A stretch of 64,000 nucleotides of DNA from Peteryoungia desertarenae (GTDB lineage: Bacteria; Pseudomonadota; Alphaproteobacteria; Rhizobiales; Rhizobiaceae), in assembly GCF_005860795.2 (NCBI RefSeq), contig NZ_CP058350.1, positions 684,001 to 748,000 of the forward strand, given 5' to 3'. Both the position numbers and the translations under genes were made by a program. This document shows positions 19,984 to 30,705 of the stretch, in pieces. Every line of letters starts with the position of its first letter. The stretch's first letter is position 1. Below the pieces are notes generated by a model. That model searched no databases. It worked only from the letters and a program-made list of their open reading frames with translations, and was not told the origin of the DNA.

Positions 19984-20886
19984 TCAGCCCTTGAGGACTT
20001 CGACCAGGGTCTTGCCCAGACGTGCCGGCGAAGGCGAAACCTTGATGCCGGCCGCTTCCATGGCGGCGATCTTCGATTCGGCATCGCCCTTGCCACCGGA
20101 AACGACAGCACCGGCATGGCCCATGGTGCGGCCCTTCGGAGCAGTCCGGCCCGCGATGAAGCCGGCCATCGGCTTCTTGCGGCCCTTCTTGGCTTCGTCG
20201 ATCAAGAACTGGGCTGCATCTTCTTCAGCCGAGCCGCCGATTTCGCCGATCATGATGATCGAGGTCGTGGCCGGATCGGCCAGGAACATCTCGAGCACAT
20301 CGATGAATTCGGTACCCTTGACCGGATCGCCACCGATACCGACAGCGGTCGTCTGGCCGAGACCTTCGTTCGAAGTCTGGAACACCGCTTCGTAGGTCAG
20401 AGTTCCCGAGCGCGAAACGATACCGACCGAACCCTTACGGAAGATCGAGCCCGGCATGATGCCGATCTTGCACTCTTCCGGCGTCAGGATGCCCGGGCAG
20501 TTCGGACCCAGCAGACGCGACTTGGACTTGTCGAGCTTGGCCTTGACCCGCACCATGTCCATGACCGGGATACCCTCGGTGATGCAGGTGATGAACGGGA
20601 TCTCGGCATCGATGGCTTCGATGATGGCGTCCGCAGCACCGGCCGGCGGAACGTAGATCACGGATGCATCCGCGCCGGTCTTTTCCTTGGCTTCGGCAAC
20701 GGTCGCGAAGATCGGCAGCGTTTCACCCTTGGAGCCGGTCCAGTTTTCGCCGCCCTTCTTAGGATGGATACCGCCCACCATCTGCGTGCCGTAATAGGCG
20801 AGCGCCTGTTCGGTGTGGAAGGTGCCGGTCTTGCCGGTCAGGCCCTGAACGAGGACCTTGGTGTTCTTGTTTACAAGAATAGACAT
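19984..20886 (-). CDS. sucD: Succinyl-CoA synthetase alpha subunit
   Basis: The 300-residue ADP/GDP-forming succinyl-CoA ligase alpha chain binds CoA and carries the phosphohistidine. The N-terminal Rossmann segment is [15 protein letters not shown]. The ligase signature [11 protein letters not shown] follows, and the active-site histidine is in [11 protein letters not shown] near residue 240-250. It begins 17 bases after sucC, as part of mdh-sucCDAB. Confidence 0.98.
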   Translation of the reverse strand: MSILVNKNTKVLVQGLTGKTGTFHTEQALAYYGTQMVGGIHPKKGGENWTGSKGETLPIFATVAEAKEKTGADASVIYVPPAGAADAIIEAIDAEIPFITCITEGIPVMDMVRVKAKLDKSKSRLLGPNCPGILTPEECKIGIMPGSIFRKGSVGIVSRSGTLTYEAVFQTSNEGLGQTTAVGIGGDPVKGTEFIDVLEMFLADPATTSIIMIGEIGGSAEEDAAQFLIDEAKKGRKKPMAGFIAGRTAPKGRTMGHAGAVVSGGKGDAESKIAAMEAAGIKVSPSPARLGKTLVEVLKG

Positions 20887-20903
20887 CAGTTAGGTCCCTT
20901 AGA

Positions 20904-22097
<1,194 letters not shown>

Positions 22098-22142
22098 TGT
22101 CGTGTCCCTGTTCTGGGCCGCCCGGTAACGGGGCTAAGGCAA

Positions 22143-23180
<1,038 letters not shown>

Positions 23181-23240
23181 TCAACAGTCGAAATTCGCAA
23201 CCGATAATTTTCTGCGCATATATTTCAATCGGTTAGATCA

Positions 23241-23270
23241 TAAATATCTTACGTAAACGTAAGATATTTA
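23241..23270. promoter_or_regulatory. Perfect AT-rich palindrome upstream of mdh
   Basis: Two 14-base arms (left arm TAAATATCTTACGT, right arm its exact reverse complement) flank two bases, giving a 30-base palindrome. It lies between the zapE stop and mdh, about 135 bases before the mdh ATG and 12 bases upstream of a possible minus-strand -35 (TTGAAA, 23228-23223). It lacks a T-run, so an operator for the TCA operon is more likely than a terminator. The core resembles TTACGTNNACGTAA-type operators as I recall them for LiuR-like regulators. The regulator is unknown. Confidence 0.55.
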
Positions 23271-23278
23271 TTAATCTG

Positions 23279-24445
23279 TCATGGTGTTTTCCGACGTTTT
23301 TCTTTGTGCAGCGCGAAATAGTCTTCACTTCTCATCTCAAAGAGCCGCGAGACCGTCCGGTCGAACTCAAACCCCTCGGTACCCTTCTTCTCGGTCAATA
23401 ATTGCTCCGGCATCGCCACTGCGGAGATGAAAACGCGGACGCTGGCGTCATAAAGAGCATCAATGAGAATAATGAAACGCTTCGTTTCGTTGCGCTTCTC
23501 GGGACCCAGATGCGGCACATTCTCGATGAAGACGATATCAAATCGCTTTGCGATCGCCAGGTAATCTGACGCACCGAGGGGACGCTCGCACAGTTCGGCA
23601 AAGGCGAAACGAGCCGCCCGACCGGCCGCTTTCGGGACTTCAATCTGGCGTCCCTTCATTTCGATCTCGATGGAAGCTTCGGGAAGGCCAGCCGTCACCC
23701 GGTTCCACGCCATGTCCATTTTCAGCTTTGTTTCCACGGACAGCGGCGCGACATAGACAGGTAGACCCTCCGATTTCTCCATTCTGTAATCGGTCGGAGA
23801 ATCCAACGAGGCAACCTCGACATGTCGACTGAGAAGATCAATAAACGGCAGGAACAGACCTCGGTTCAACCCGTCACGATAGAGGTTGACCGGCTCCACA
23901 TTGGACGTTGCAACAAGGATGGAGCCGCGTGAAAACAGCTCGGTGAACAGCCGCGACAAGATCATGGCATCGGCAATATCCGTTACCGTGAATTCGTCGA
24001 AACAAAGAAGCTGCGCCTCCTGCCTCAGCGCGTGGGCGACGGGCGGCACCGGATCGGCCTGCTTTGTCTCTCCATTCTTGAGTTTCTGCCGATGAACATG
24101 AATGCGATTATGCACATCTGCCATGAACTCATGGAAATGAGCCCTGCGCTTCTTCTCGATGGGAGCGAGATTGAAGAACAGATCCATGAGCATGGTCTTG
24201 CCGCGACCAACGCTACCATGGACATAGAGACCACGGATCTGCTGCTGCGGCTTACGGCGCTGGGCGAAGATCCACCCCAAAGCACTGCTTTTGGACGCAG
24301 GACGTCTGGATTTCAAGTCTTGTAGAATGCGATCCAGCTTGTTGGCTACACCCATCTGAGCGGGGTCAGCCTGAAGCTCGCCATTGACGGTGCGCGCACG
24401 CAGTTGTTCCGCGACACTCATGGCATAATCGGGAATGGGTTTCAT
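23279..24445 (-). CDS. zapE: Cell division protein ZapE (AFG1-like ATPase)
   Basis: A 388-residue P-loop ATPase of the ZapE/AFG1 family. ZapE destabilises FtsZ polymers at constriction in Escherichia coli; the mitochondrial homologue AFG1/LACE1 acts in respiratory-complex quality control. The Walker A motif is in GSVGRGKTMLMDLFF (~78-92) and the Walker B in LLCFDEFTVTDIADAMILSR (part). The motif ATSNVEPVNLY follows. It lies 57 bases after the Omp19-like gene and ends just before the mdh upstream palindrome. Confidence 0.93.
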   Translation of the reverse strand: MKPIPDYAMSVAEQLRARTVNGELQADPAQMGVANKLDRILQDLKSRRPASKSSALGWIFAQRRKPQQQIRGLYVHGSVGRGKTMLMDLFFNLAPIEKKRRAHFHEFMADVHNRIHVHRQKLKNGETKQADPVPPVAHALRQEAQLLCFDEFTVTDIADAMILSRLFTELFSRGSILVATSNVEPVNLYRDGLNRGLFLPFIDLLSRHVEVASLDSPTDYRMEKSEGLPVYVAPLSVETKLKMDMAWNRVTAGLPEASIEIEMKGRQIEVPKAAGRAARFAFAELCERPLGASDYLAIAKRFDIVFIENVPHLGPEKRNETKRFIILIDALYDASVRVFISAVAMPEQLLTEKKGTEGFEFDRTVSRLFEMRSEDYFALHKEKRRKTP

Positions 24446-24502
24446 GCATTGCCCCGCTGGGGTGTCGGCCAGATCGCCGACACGCGGACGTATAATTCGA
24501 AC

Positions 24503-25027
24503 TCAGCGGCTCAATGTGATCGGCTGTCCACTCGATGTGGTCCCATCGAAGCGAGCCTCTGCCGACTTATAGAGAGTGCCAATGGTATTCCCATTGCGAT
24601 CACGCAAGAGGATCTGGCGTCCCGCCACTTCCCATGATCCCATGGTTGTCAGTTCACCGGCGCATCCACGCGTACCGCCGCGCGCACCACTTCCGAGATT
24701 TGTGAGCGTGAGGAACATGTCACAGCTCACGCCGGCATTCGAAACACGCCAGTTGCCGACCATCGACTCCTTGGTGACGTCAAGAGCGTTGGCAGGTGCC
24801 GCGCTTGCCACTGCATCGCCGGTAGGGGCAGTCGGAGCCGCCGGAAACTGAGACGGGTCACTGATCCCCGGAGGCGGCAACGCGCCAGACTGTACGCTTG
24901 GAACCGGCTGCGCCTGTAACGGCGGGAGCGCGCTGTTCGCGGAATTGATATTGTTGAACGATGTCCGCTGGCATCCAGCGAGCGCCAGAACTAGGGCGAC
25001 CCCGGTGACCGCCTGATAAATCTTCAT
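24503..25027 (-). CDS. Omp19-like outer-membrane lipoprotein, protease inhibitor Inh family
   Basis: A 174-residue lipoprotein: the signal [19 protein letters not shown] has a lipobox with cysteine at 19. The linker is Pro/Ala-rich, with PSQFPAAP. The C-terminal beta-barrel domain ends [19 protein letters not shown], then [16 protein letters not shown]. This layout and the end sequence closely resemble Brucella Omp19, an outer-membrane lipoprotein with protease-inhibitor activity, and the metalloprotease inhibitor Inh/AprI family. ATG at 25027 has GGAG seven bases upstream; an ATG immediately before it is equally in frame. It lies between the sdh terminator and zapE. Confidence 0.85.
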   Translation of the reverse strand: MKIYQAVTGVALVLALAGCQRTSFNNINSANSALPPLQAQPVPSVQSGALPPPGISDPSQFPAAPTAPTGDAVASAAPANALDVTKESMVGNWRVSNAGVSCDMFLTLTNLGSGARGGTRGCAGELTTMGSWEVAGRQILLRDRNGNTIGTLYKSAEARFDGTTSSGQPITLSR

Positions 25028-25158
25028 CATTACACTCCCGCTCTTGCGGCCCTGACCGCAACCTGCCGTATAACTGAGTTTGAAATATGATACGCCGATA
25101 TGGTTAATCAAGTCGACATATCGTTGAGCAGCCATGCGCATTCGGCATTCTGTTGAAC

Positions 25159-25194
25159 ACAAAGCCGCCGAAGCTCAACGCTTGGCGGCTTTGT
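25159..25194 (-). terminator. Terminator hairpin after sdhB
   Basis: ACAAAGCCGCC and GGCGGCTTTGT form a perfect 11-base stem, with AAGC/GCTT continuing inside around a five-base loop. It lies about 30 bases after the sdhB stop on the minus strand. The T-rich right arm makes it likely to terminate sdhCDAB before the lipoprotein gene. Confidence 0.7.
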
Positions 25195-25222
25195 TTGTTC
25201 AAATCATCACAAAAGTTTTAGA

Positions 25223-26002
25223 TCAAGCGCGGCGCTCGACCATCATCTTCTTGATCTCGGCAATCGCCTTGGCAGGGTTGAGGCCCTTCGGGCAGGCCTG
25301 GGCGCAGTTCATGATGGTGTGGCAGCGATAGAGACGGAACGGATCCTCAAGATTGTCGAGACGCTCGCCGGTTGCCTCGTCACGGCTGTCGATCAGCCAG
25401 CGGTAAGCCTGCAGAAGTACGGCCGGGCCGAGATAACGGTCGCCATTCCACCAGTAGCTGGGACAGGATGTCGAGCAGCAGGCGCAGAGAATGCACTCGT
25501 AGAGACCGTCGAGCTTCTGACGGTCCTCATGGGTCTGCTTCCACTCCTTGGCAGGCGTCGGCGACACCGTCTTCAGCCAGGGCTCGATCGAACGATGCTG
25601 AGCATAGAAATTGGTGAGGTCGGGCACCAGGTCTTTGACGACCGGCATATGCGGCAGCGGATAGACCTTCACGGTGCCGTTGATCTCGTCCATGCCCTTC
25701 GTGCAGGCGAGCGTATTCGTGCCATCGATGTTCATCGCGCACGAACCGCAGATGCCTTCGCGACAGGAACGGCGCAAGGTCAGGGTTGGGTCGATGTTGT
25801 TCTTGATGTAGAGAAGACCATCAAGAACCATCGGTCCACAGTCATCGACATCAATGTAATAGGTGTCGATGCGCGGATTGGCCCCATCATCAGGGTTCCA
25901 GCGATAGATCCGGTACTCGCGAACATTCTTGGCATTGGCGGGCTTCGGCCACACCTTGCCTTCGGTGATCTGCGAGTTCTTCGGGAGAGCGAGTTCTACC
26001 AT
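25223..26002 (-). CDS. sdhB: Succinate dehydrogenase iron-sulfur subunit
   Basis: The 259-residue complex II subunit passes electrons from SdhA to quinone. The [2Fe-2S] site is [14 protein letters not shown]. The [4Fe-4S] and [3Fe-4S] sites are [14 protein letters not shown] and [17 protein letters not shown]. The end [14 protein letters not shown] is typical for alphaproteobacteria. It is last in sdhCDAB, 18 bases after sdhA. Confidence 0.98.
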   Translation of the reverse strand: MVELALPKNSQITEGKVWPKPANAKNVREYRIYRWNPDDGANPRIDTYYIDVDDCGPMVLDGLLYIKNNIDPTLTLRRSCREGICGSCAMNIDGTNTLACTKGMDEINGTVKVYPLPHMPVVKDLVPDLTNFYAQHRSIEPWLKTVSPTPAKEWKQTHEDRQKLDGLYECILCACCSTSCPSYWWNGDRYLGPAVLLQAYRWLIDSRDEATGERLDNLEDPFRLYRCHTIMNCAQACPKGLNPAKAIAEIKKMMVERRA

Positions 26003-26020
26003 GGTCGGGTCCTCTTCAGA

Positions 26021-27862
26021 TCAATAGACGCGAGCCTTCGGCGCGATCTTTTGCGGATCAATGCCGTCAGCGATCAGTTCGGTGTGAACCGGACGATAGT
26101 CGAGTTTCACGTCACCAGCTTCCGAGACCCAGGCAAGCGTGTGCTTACGCCAGTTCTCGTCATCGCGACCTCCCATCGGACCATCCTTGTAGTCTTCACG
26201 AGCATGCGCACCACGGCTTTCCTTGCGCGCTTCAGCTCCATAGACCGTGGTGATCGCGTTGGCCATGAGGTTGTGCAGCTCAAGTGTCTCGACAAGGTCC
26301 GAGTTCCAGATCATCGAGCGGTCGGTCACCTTGATGTCGGGCAGTTCCTTCCAGATCGCATCCAGACGGCGGCAGCCACTTTCAAGCGATTCCTGCGTGC
26401 GGAAGACAGCCGCGTCTTCCTGCATGGCGCGCTGCATTTTGTCGCGCAGCACAGCGGTCGGGGTTTGGCCCGAGGCATGACGCGTCTTGTCGAAGCGGTC
26501 CATGATCTTGTCGCAAGCGGCAACATTAAGGTGCGGGATCGGCTCATCCTTGTCGATGATCTGGGCGGCGCGGATCGCAGCAGCGCGACCGAAAACGACG
26601 AGGTCGATCAGCGAGTTGGAGCCGAGACGGTTTGCCCCATGAACCGACGCGCAGCCGGCTTCACCGACCGCCATCAGGCCGGGCGCAATCCGCTCCGGAT
26701 TGTTGCTGTCGGCATTGAGCACTTCACCCCAGTAGTTCGTTGGAATGCCGCCCATGTTGTAGTGAACGGTCGGCAGAACCGGGATCGGCTCCCGCGTCAC
26801 GTCAACACCAGCAAAGATCTTCGCCGATTCCGAAATGCCCGGCAGGCGTTCGTGCAAGACAGCCGGATCAAGGTGGTCGAGATGCAGGAAGATGTGGTCC
26901 TTATTCTTGCCTACACCACGGCCTTCGCGGATTTCCATCGTCATGCAGCGCGAGACGACGTCACGGGATGCAAGATCCTTGGCCGACGGCGCATAGCGCT
27001 CCATAAAGCGCTCACCTTCGGAATTGACCAGGTAACCGCCTTCGCCACGCGCGCCTTCGGTGATCAGGCAGCCCGCGCCGTAAATACCGGTCGGATGGAA
27101 CTGGACGAATTCCATATCCTGCAGCGGAAGGCCCGCACGCGCGATCATGCCGCCGCCGTCACCGGTGCAGGTATGGGCAGAAGTTGCCGAGAAATAGGCG
27201 CGACCGTAACCGCCGGTCGCAAGCACGACCATCTTCGCGGCGAAGCGATGAATGGTCCCGTCATCAAGATTCCATGCCACGACACCGGTGCAGCGACCAT
27301 CGTCAGACATGATCAGATCAAGCGCAAAATACTCGATGAAAAACTCGGCATTGTTGCGTAGCGACTGGCCGTAGAGCGTATGCAGGATGGCGTGACCGGT
27401 GCGGTCCGCAGCAGCGCAGGTACGCTGGACCGGAGGGCCTTCACCATAGTTTTGCATGTGGCCGCCGAACGGACGCTGATAGATCTTGCCTTCCTCGTTA
27501 CGCGAGAAAGGCACGCCGTAATGCTCAAGCTCATAAACAGCCTTCGGCGCTTCCATGGCGAGATACTGCATGGCGTCGACATCACCGAGCCAGTCGGAAC
27601 CCTTGACAGTGTCGTAGAGGTGCCACTGCCAGCAGTCAGGCGTCATATTGGTAAGCGATGCGGCGATACCACCCTGTGCCGCAACAGTATGCGAGCGTGT
27701 CGGAAAGACCTTGGTGATGCATGCGGTCTTGAAGCCCTGCTCTGCCATACCGAGGGTCGCACGCAATCCAGCACCGCCGGCGCCCACAACGACCACGTCA
27801 TAGGAATGGTCCACGTAGGTGTAGGCTTTGCCGTTCTGCGCGAAGTTATGAATGGTTGCCAT
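26021..27862 (-). CDS. sdhA: Succinate dehydrogenase flavoprotein subunit
   Basis: The 613-residue flavoprotein oxidises succinate to fumarate. The FAD fold is [17 protein letters not shown] (~24-40). The histidine of [11 protein letters not shown] is the covalent FAD attachment site, and [20 protein letters not shown] and the catalytic [20 protein letters not shown] segments follow. It begins six bases after sdhD. Confidence 0.98.
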   Translation of the reverse strand: MATIHNFAQNGKAYTYVDHSYDVVVVGAGGAGLRATLGMAEQGFKTACITKVFPTRSHTVAAQGGIAASLTNMTPDCWQWHLYDTVKGSDWLGDVDAMQYLAMEAPKAVYELEHYGVPFSRNEEGKIYQRPFGGHMQNYGEGPPVQRTCAAADRTGHAILHTLYGQSLRNNAEFFIEYFALDLIMSDDGRCTGVVAWNLDDGTIHRFAAKMVVLATGGYGRAYFSATSAHTCTGDGGGMIARAGLPLQDMEFVQFHPTGIYGAGCLITEGARGEGGYLVNSEGERFMERYAPSAKDLASRDVVSRCMTMEIREGRGVGKNKDHIFLHLDHLDPAVLHERLPGISESAKIFAGVDVTREPIPVLPTVHYNMGGIPTNYWGEVLNADSNNPERIAPGLMAVGEAGCASVHGANRLGSNSLIDLVVFGRAAAIRAAQIIDKDEPIPHLNVAACDKIMDRFDKTRHASGQTPTAVLRDKMQRAMQEDAAVFRTQESLESGCRRLDAIWKELPDIKVTDRSMIWNSDLVETLELHNLMANAITTVYGAEARKESRGAHAREDYKDGPMGGRDDENWRKHTLAWVSEAGDVKLDYRPVHTELIADGIDPQKIAPKARVY

Positions 27863-27868
27863 GTTGAA

Positions 27869-28249
27869 TTATCCTACGAATGCGATCTTCAAGATGGCGA
27901 AAAGACAGAGACCACCAATCAGGACCGCGAAAAATGTGTTGAGCATGAGAAGCATCAGCTTCGTGATCTCGGTGTGGACGTAATCCTCGATGATCACCTG
28001 CATGCCCAGCTTCATATGGATCAGGGCCGACAGCACGACCAGTGCCATGACAACGGCAACGAACGGGTGCGACAATGCGGCAACCACTTCCGCATAGGGA
28101 GCACCGTTGTACATCACCATGAAGCCTACAAAGAAAAGAAGAAGCGGAATATTGGCAACTGCCGTCAGGCGCTGACGCCAGAAATGCTCGGTGCCTTCTT
28201 TTGCAGAGCCCAGCCCACGTACCTTGCCGAGCGGAGTGCGCATGTTCAT
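27869..28249 (-). CDS. sdhD: Succinate dehydrogenase membrane anchor subunit
   Basis: A 126-residue inner-membrane anchor with three helices (about 32-52, 59-78 and 97-122). [15 protein letters not shown] is the family segment holding the heme-ligand histidine and the quinone-site region. ATG at 28249 has GAGG upstream within the sdhC stop; an ATG two codons later is also possible. It lies between sdhC (10-base gap) and sdhA. Confidence 0.95.
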   Translation of the reverse strand: MNMRTPLGKVRGLGSAKEGTEHFWRQRLTAVANIPLLLFFVGFMVMYNGAPYAEVVAALSHPFVAVVMALVVLSALIHMKLGMQVIIEDYVHTEITKLMLLMLNTFFAVLIGGLCLFAILKIAFVG

Positions 28250-28259
28250 GAAGTGTGCC

Positions 28260-28655
28260 TCAGGTTCGAATGATATAGGCGATCGCCCAGATAACGATGG
28301 TCAAGATGACCGAAGCGATGATGTTTGCCTTGGCGAGCTTCGTCGAGAAGTGCTTTTCGAAGCCATAACCAACGTCCCACATCAGGTGCCGCAACCCTCC
28401 GAGCATGTGATGGATCAAAGCCCAGGTATAGCCAAACAGGATCAGGCGCCCAATGATCGTTCCCATGAACCAGTTGACCCACTCGAAGTAGGCGGCTCCC
28501 GTCGAGGCGGCAACGAGCCACCAGGCAACGAGCAGGGTTCCGAAATACAATGCGGCACCAGTGATGCGATGAAGAATCGACATCAACATCGTTGGAATAA
28601 GCTTGTAAACTTGCAGATGCGGCGACAAAGGCCGGTTTCTTGTCACATTCGCCAT
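28260..28655 (-). CDS. sdhC: Succinate dehydrogenase cytochrome b556 subunit
   Basis: A 131-residue cytochrome b subunit of complex II. It begins with [19 protein letters not shown], the conserved [11 protein letters not shown]-terminus with the following SILHRITG quinone-binding segment. Three helices follow, and [13 protein letters not shown] carries the heme-ligand histidine. It is the first gene of sdhCDAB. The 291 bases upstream, shared with a divergent gene, hold the operon promoter, but I could not pick out boxes with confidence. Confidence 0.96.
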   Translation of the reverse strand: MANVTRNRPLSPHLQVYKLIPTMLMSILHRITGAALYFGTLLVAWWLVAASTGAAYFEWVNWFMGTIIGRLILFGYTWALIHHMLGGLRHLMWDVGYGFEKHFSTKLAKANIIASVILTIVIWAIAYIIRT

Positions 28656-28907
28656 CTAAACCTCGCGGCGTCTCGATGCGGTCCGAGCAGTCGGACATCT
28701 CCTAAAACAATGAACAGCCCAAATTGGGTGCATTGCATCACGGCGACGTTTAATCCCCGAAATCCCGGACGACAAGCACATTCGCTTGCCGTGTTCAATT
28801 TAATCGATTCGAGTGAATAGAACTTTAGCAGGATACTCGAACAGCACTTCCCATACGAAAAAAGCCAGTTAGCAGATGACTTTAGCAACGAAGTCCTTCA
28901 TCTTGCG

Positions 28908-28923
28908 TTAACAGATCGTTAAC
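28908..28923 (+). promoter_or_regulatory. Full CtrA-type box TTAA-N7-TTAAC
   Basis: TTAACAGATCGTTAAC has exactly the CtrA spacing. It lies eight bases upstream of the AGGAGG ribosome-binding site of the small secreted protein gene. That position would overlap the -10 region or the transcript start, so CtrA would more likely repress than activate. Recognition is inferred from the motif only. Confidence 0.4.
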
Positions 28924-28946
28924 CCTTTGCAGGAGGCACCGGTTCC

Positions 28947-29291
28947 ATGGCTCGTTTTCGTCTATCCGTACTGACTGCGGCTGTCCTGACCGCTTCTGGC
29001 CTCGCCCTGACCGCTCATGCCGGGGATTTCCACCATCAGCACGCCGCAGATCGAAGCGCCATCATTGGTGGCGACGGTCTGCCTTCTGTAGTCCCAGGCA
29101 TCGGTACATTTGCCGGTAGCATTGCGGCTGTCCGGGTCAAGGGAAATGGCATCTATTTTGCGGTCAACCGAACACCGCGAAATGTCGTGAAGGTCAAACT
29201 GGCGCCGAAGGCCTATATCATTGAAATTGATCCAGAAAACGAAGATTCTCTTTGCTCTTACGAAGCCGGAGTCTGTGTGATCAGGCCCTGA
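28947..29291 (+). CDS. Small exported protein of unknown function
   Basis: I do not recognise the family. The 114-residue product has a signal peptide (hydrophobic 7-22, likely cleavage after LTAHA at ~25). The mature protein is about 89 residues, with a His-rich start (GDFHHQHAADR), a Gly-rich middle and two cysteines near the end (C103 and C110) that may form a disulfide. AGGAGG ten bases before ATG supports the start. Its last 34 bases overlap the convergent methyltransferase gene. A CtrA-type box lies directly upstream. Confidence 0.75.
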   Translation: MARFRLSVLTAAVLTASGLALTAHAGDFHHQHAADRSAIIGGDGLPSVVPGIGTFAGSIAAVRVKGNGIYFAVNRTPRNVVKVKLAPKAYIIEIDPENEDSLCSYEAGVCVIRP

Positions 29292-29944
29292 TCTGGCCCG
29301 CTCGTGAATGCCCAGACAACGGTCCTTTTGACCTCGCTATCCTCAAGGTCCCTTGAGACCGGGACTTCATAGACCGCAAGTTGGCGCAGATTTTCGCGTG
29401 GTCTGTAACTCCGTCCCGGATCACCGACTATGACCAAGTGCCCCCTTGTCGTGAGCTGCCCAAGCCATGCGACCAGCGGTTCTGCAAAGCTGTTGTCATA
29501 GAAGACGTCGCCTGCCAGGATCACGTCGACATTAACGTCATGTCCTATGAGGTTCTCCTGCGAGAAACTGATGGCGACTCCGTTGAGAGCGGCATTCAGC
29601 CGCAGTGCGACTTTTGCCCAAGGATCGATGTCCGTGGCGATCACATCTCTTGCACCCGCCATCGCGGCAGCAATTGCAACGATGCCGGAGCCACTGGCAA
29701 AATCGAGAACGCTTTTTCCTCTGACCGTTTCCGGGTGATCAAGAATAAAGCGCGCTAGCCCCTGCCCGCCCGCCCAGGCAAATGCCCAGAAGGGAGGCGG
29801 CAAGCCGATCGCCTCCAGATCTTCTTGCGTTTTCAGCCAGAGATCATGCACCTCAGACGCAAGATGAAGTCTGATCTCTGGCACATGGGGCGGAGCCAGA
29901 ACGCTCGTATTTTCAAGAATGAATCGCTCTGGATCGGTCTTCAG
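29258..29944 (-). CDS. Class I SAM-dependent methyltransferase (ETFB lysine methyltransferase-like), probable CTG start
   Basis: The protein resembles the alphaproteobacterial relatives of the ETF-beta lysine methyltransferase (ETFBKMT) group. SAM motif I is VLDFASGSGIVAIAAAM, motif II is VIATDIDPW, and the D-x-x-Y/F-type stretch VILAGDVFYDN follows. The first standard start, GTG at 29884, would cut off residues that look like family sequence (DPERFILENTSVLAPPH). The frame remains open to the stop of the EVE gene at 29954. A CTG at 29944 preceded by GAAGGTG at ribosome-binding distance gives 228 residues and is proposed here as the start. Confidence 0.85.
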   Translation of the reverse strand: MKTDPERFILENTSVLAPPHVPEIRLHLASEVHDLWLKTQEDLEAIGLPPPFWAFAWAGGQGLARFILDHPETVRGKSVLDFASGSGIVAIAAAMAGARDVIATDIDPWAKVALRLNAALNGVAISFSQENLIGHDVNVDVILAGDVFYDNSFAEPLVAWLGQLTTRGHLVIVGDPGRSYRPRENLRQLAVYEVPVSRDLEDSEVKRTVVWAFTSGPDQGLITQTPAS

Positions 29945-29953
29945 GGGACACCT

Positions 29954-30385
29954 TCAAACGGGCGGGTTATCAAGTCCACCCATACGGCAGACCTCAAAAT
30001 ACTCATCCTCAGTCACAGGCTGCACGGAAAGCCGCATGGATGTCACGAGCGACATCTGTTGAAGCTTCGGATTGGCCTTGATCTCTTTCAGCGAGACCGG
30101 TTTCGGCATGTCGCAGACAGCCCGAATGTCGACACAGTCCCAGCGAAGGTCACCTTCTGCCGTCGAATCGGGGTGCGACAGGGCGCAGACTTCGACAATT
30201 CCGACAACCTCCAGCCCTTCATTGGAGTGATAGAAGAAGCCCTTGTCGCCGATCTTCATGGCGCGCATGTTGTTGCGAGCCAGGTAGTTGCGCACCCCGG
30301 TCCATTCCTCGCCCGCAGCACCCTTGGCCTTCTGCATCTCCCAGGACCATTTGAAGGGTTCCGATTTGTAGAGCCAGAACGCCAT
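29954..30385 (-). CDS. EVE domain-containing protein (Thy28-like)
   Basis: A 143-residue single EVE domain, the PUA-like fold thought to read modified bases in nucleic acids. Family features are the start MAFWLYKSEPFKWSWE, the GVRNYLARNNMRAMKIGDKGFFYHS stretch (first 20 residues conserved) and the final GGLDNPPV. Specificity is unknown. It follows the YciI gene by three bases and ends ten bases before the methyltransferase start, in the tsaD-gpsA operon. Confidence 0.93.
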   Translation of the reverse strand: MAFWLYKSEPFKWSWEMQKAKGAAGEEWTGVRNYLARNNMRAMKIGDKGFFYHSNEGLEVVGIVEVCALSHPDSTAEGDLRWDCVDIRAVCDMPKPVSLKEIKANPKLQQMSLVTSMRLSVQPVTEDEYFEVCRMGGLDNPPV

Positions 30386-30388
30386 TGC

Positions 30389-30682
30389 TCATGCCTCCGG
30401 ATTGTTGAACACCCAGTTGTAAGGCTTGACCTCGACGGTTTCGAATAGCCCGGCGAGTGCGTAGGGGTCCTGCGCGGCAAGTGCCCTTGCGCTTTCGAGA
30501 TCAGAGGCTGAGATAAGCAACATAGACCCGCAGGGCTTGCCATCCTGATCAAGGAAGGGCCCTGCAATTTTGAGCGTGCCGGCAGAGTTAAGGCCGTTCA
30601 GCCATTCGACATGAGCCGGTCTTGTCGACATGCGCAAGTCGAGATGGCCGGGCTTGTCGGCACAGATGACGGCAAAAAGCAT
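30389..30682 (-). CDS. YciI family protein
   Basis: A 97-residue YciI-like ferredoxin-fold protein. It starts MLFAVICADKPGHLDLRM, includes RPAHVEWLN with a conserved His, and has DPYALAGLFETVEVKPYNW, the family end. YciI relatives have dehydrochlorinase-like folds, but the role here is unknown. ATG at 30682 has GGAGA at proper distance; the open frame adds nine codons upstream. It sits between gpsA and the EVE gene. Confidence 0.92.
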   Translation of the reverse strand: MLFAVICADKPGHLDLRMSTRPAHVEWLNGLNSAGTLKIAGPFLDQDGKPCGSMLLISASDLESARALAAQDPYALAGLFETVEVKPYNWVFNNPEA

Positions 30683-30705
30683 AGGTCTCTCCCTGAAAAA
30701 CGAAA

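Noticed and set aside
25319..27361. 680-codon open frame opposite sdhA and sdhB
   Set aside because: Antisense to two essential conserved genes; no recognisable protein features.
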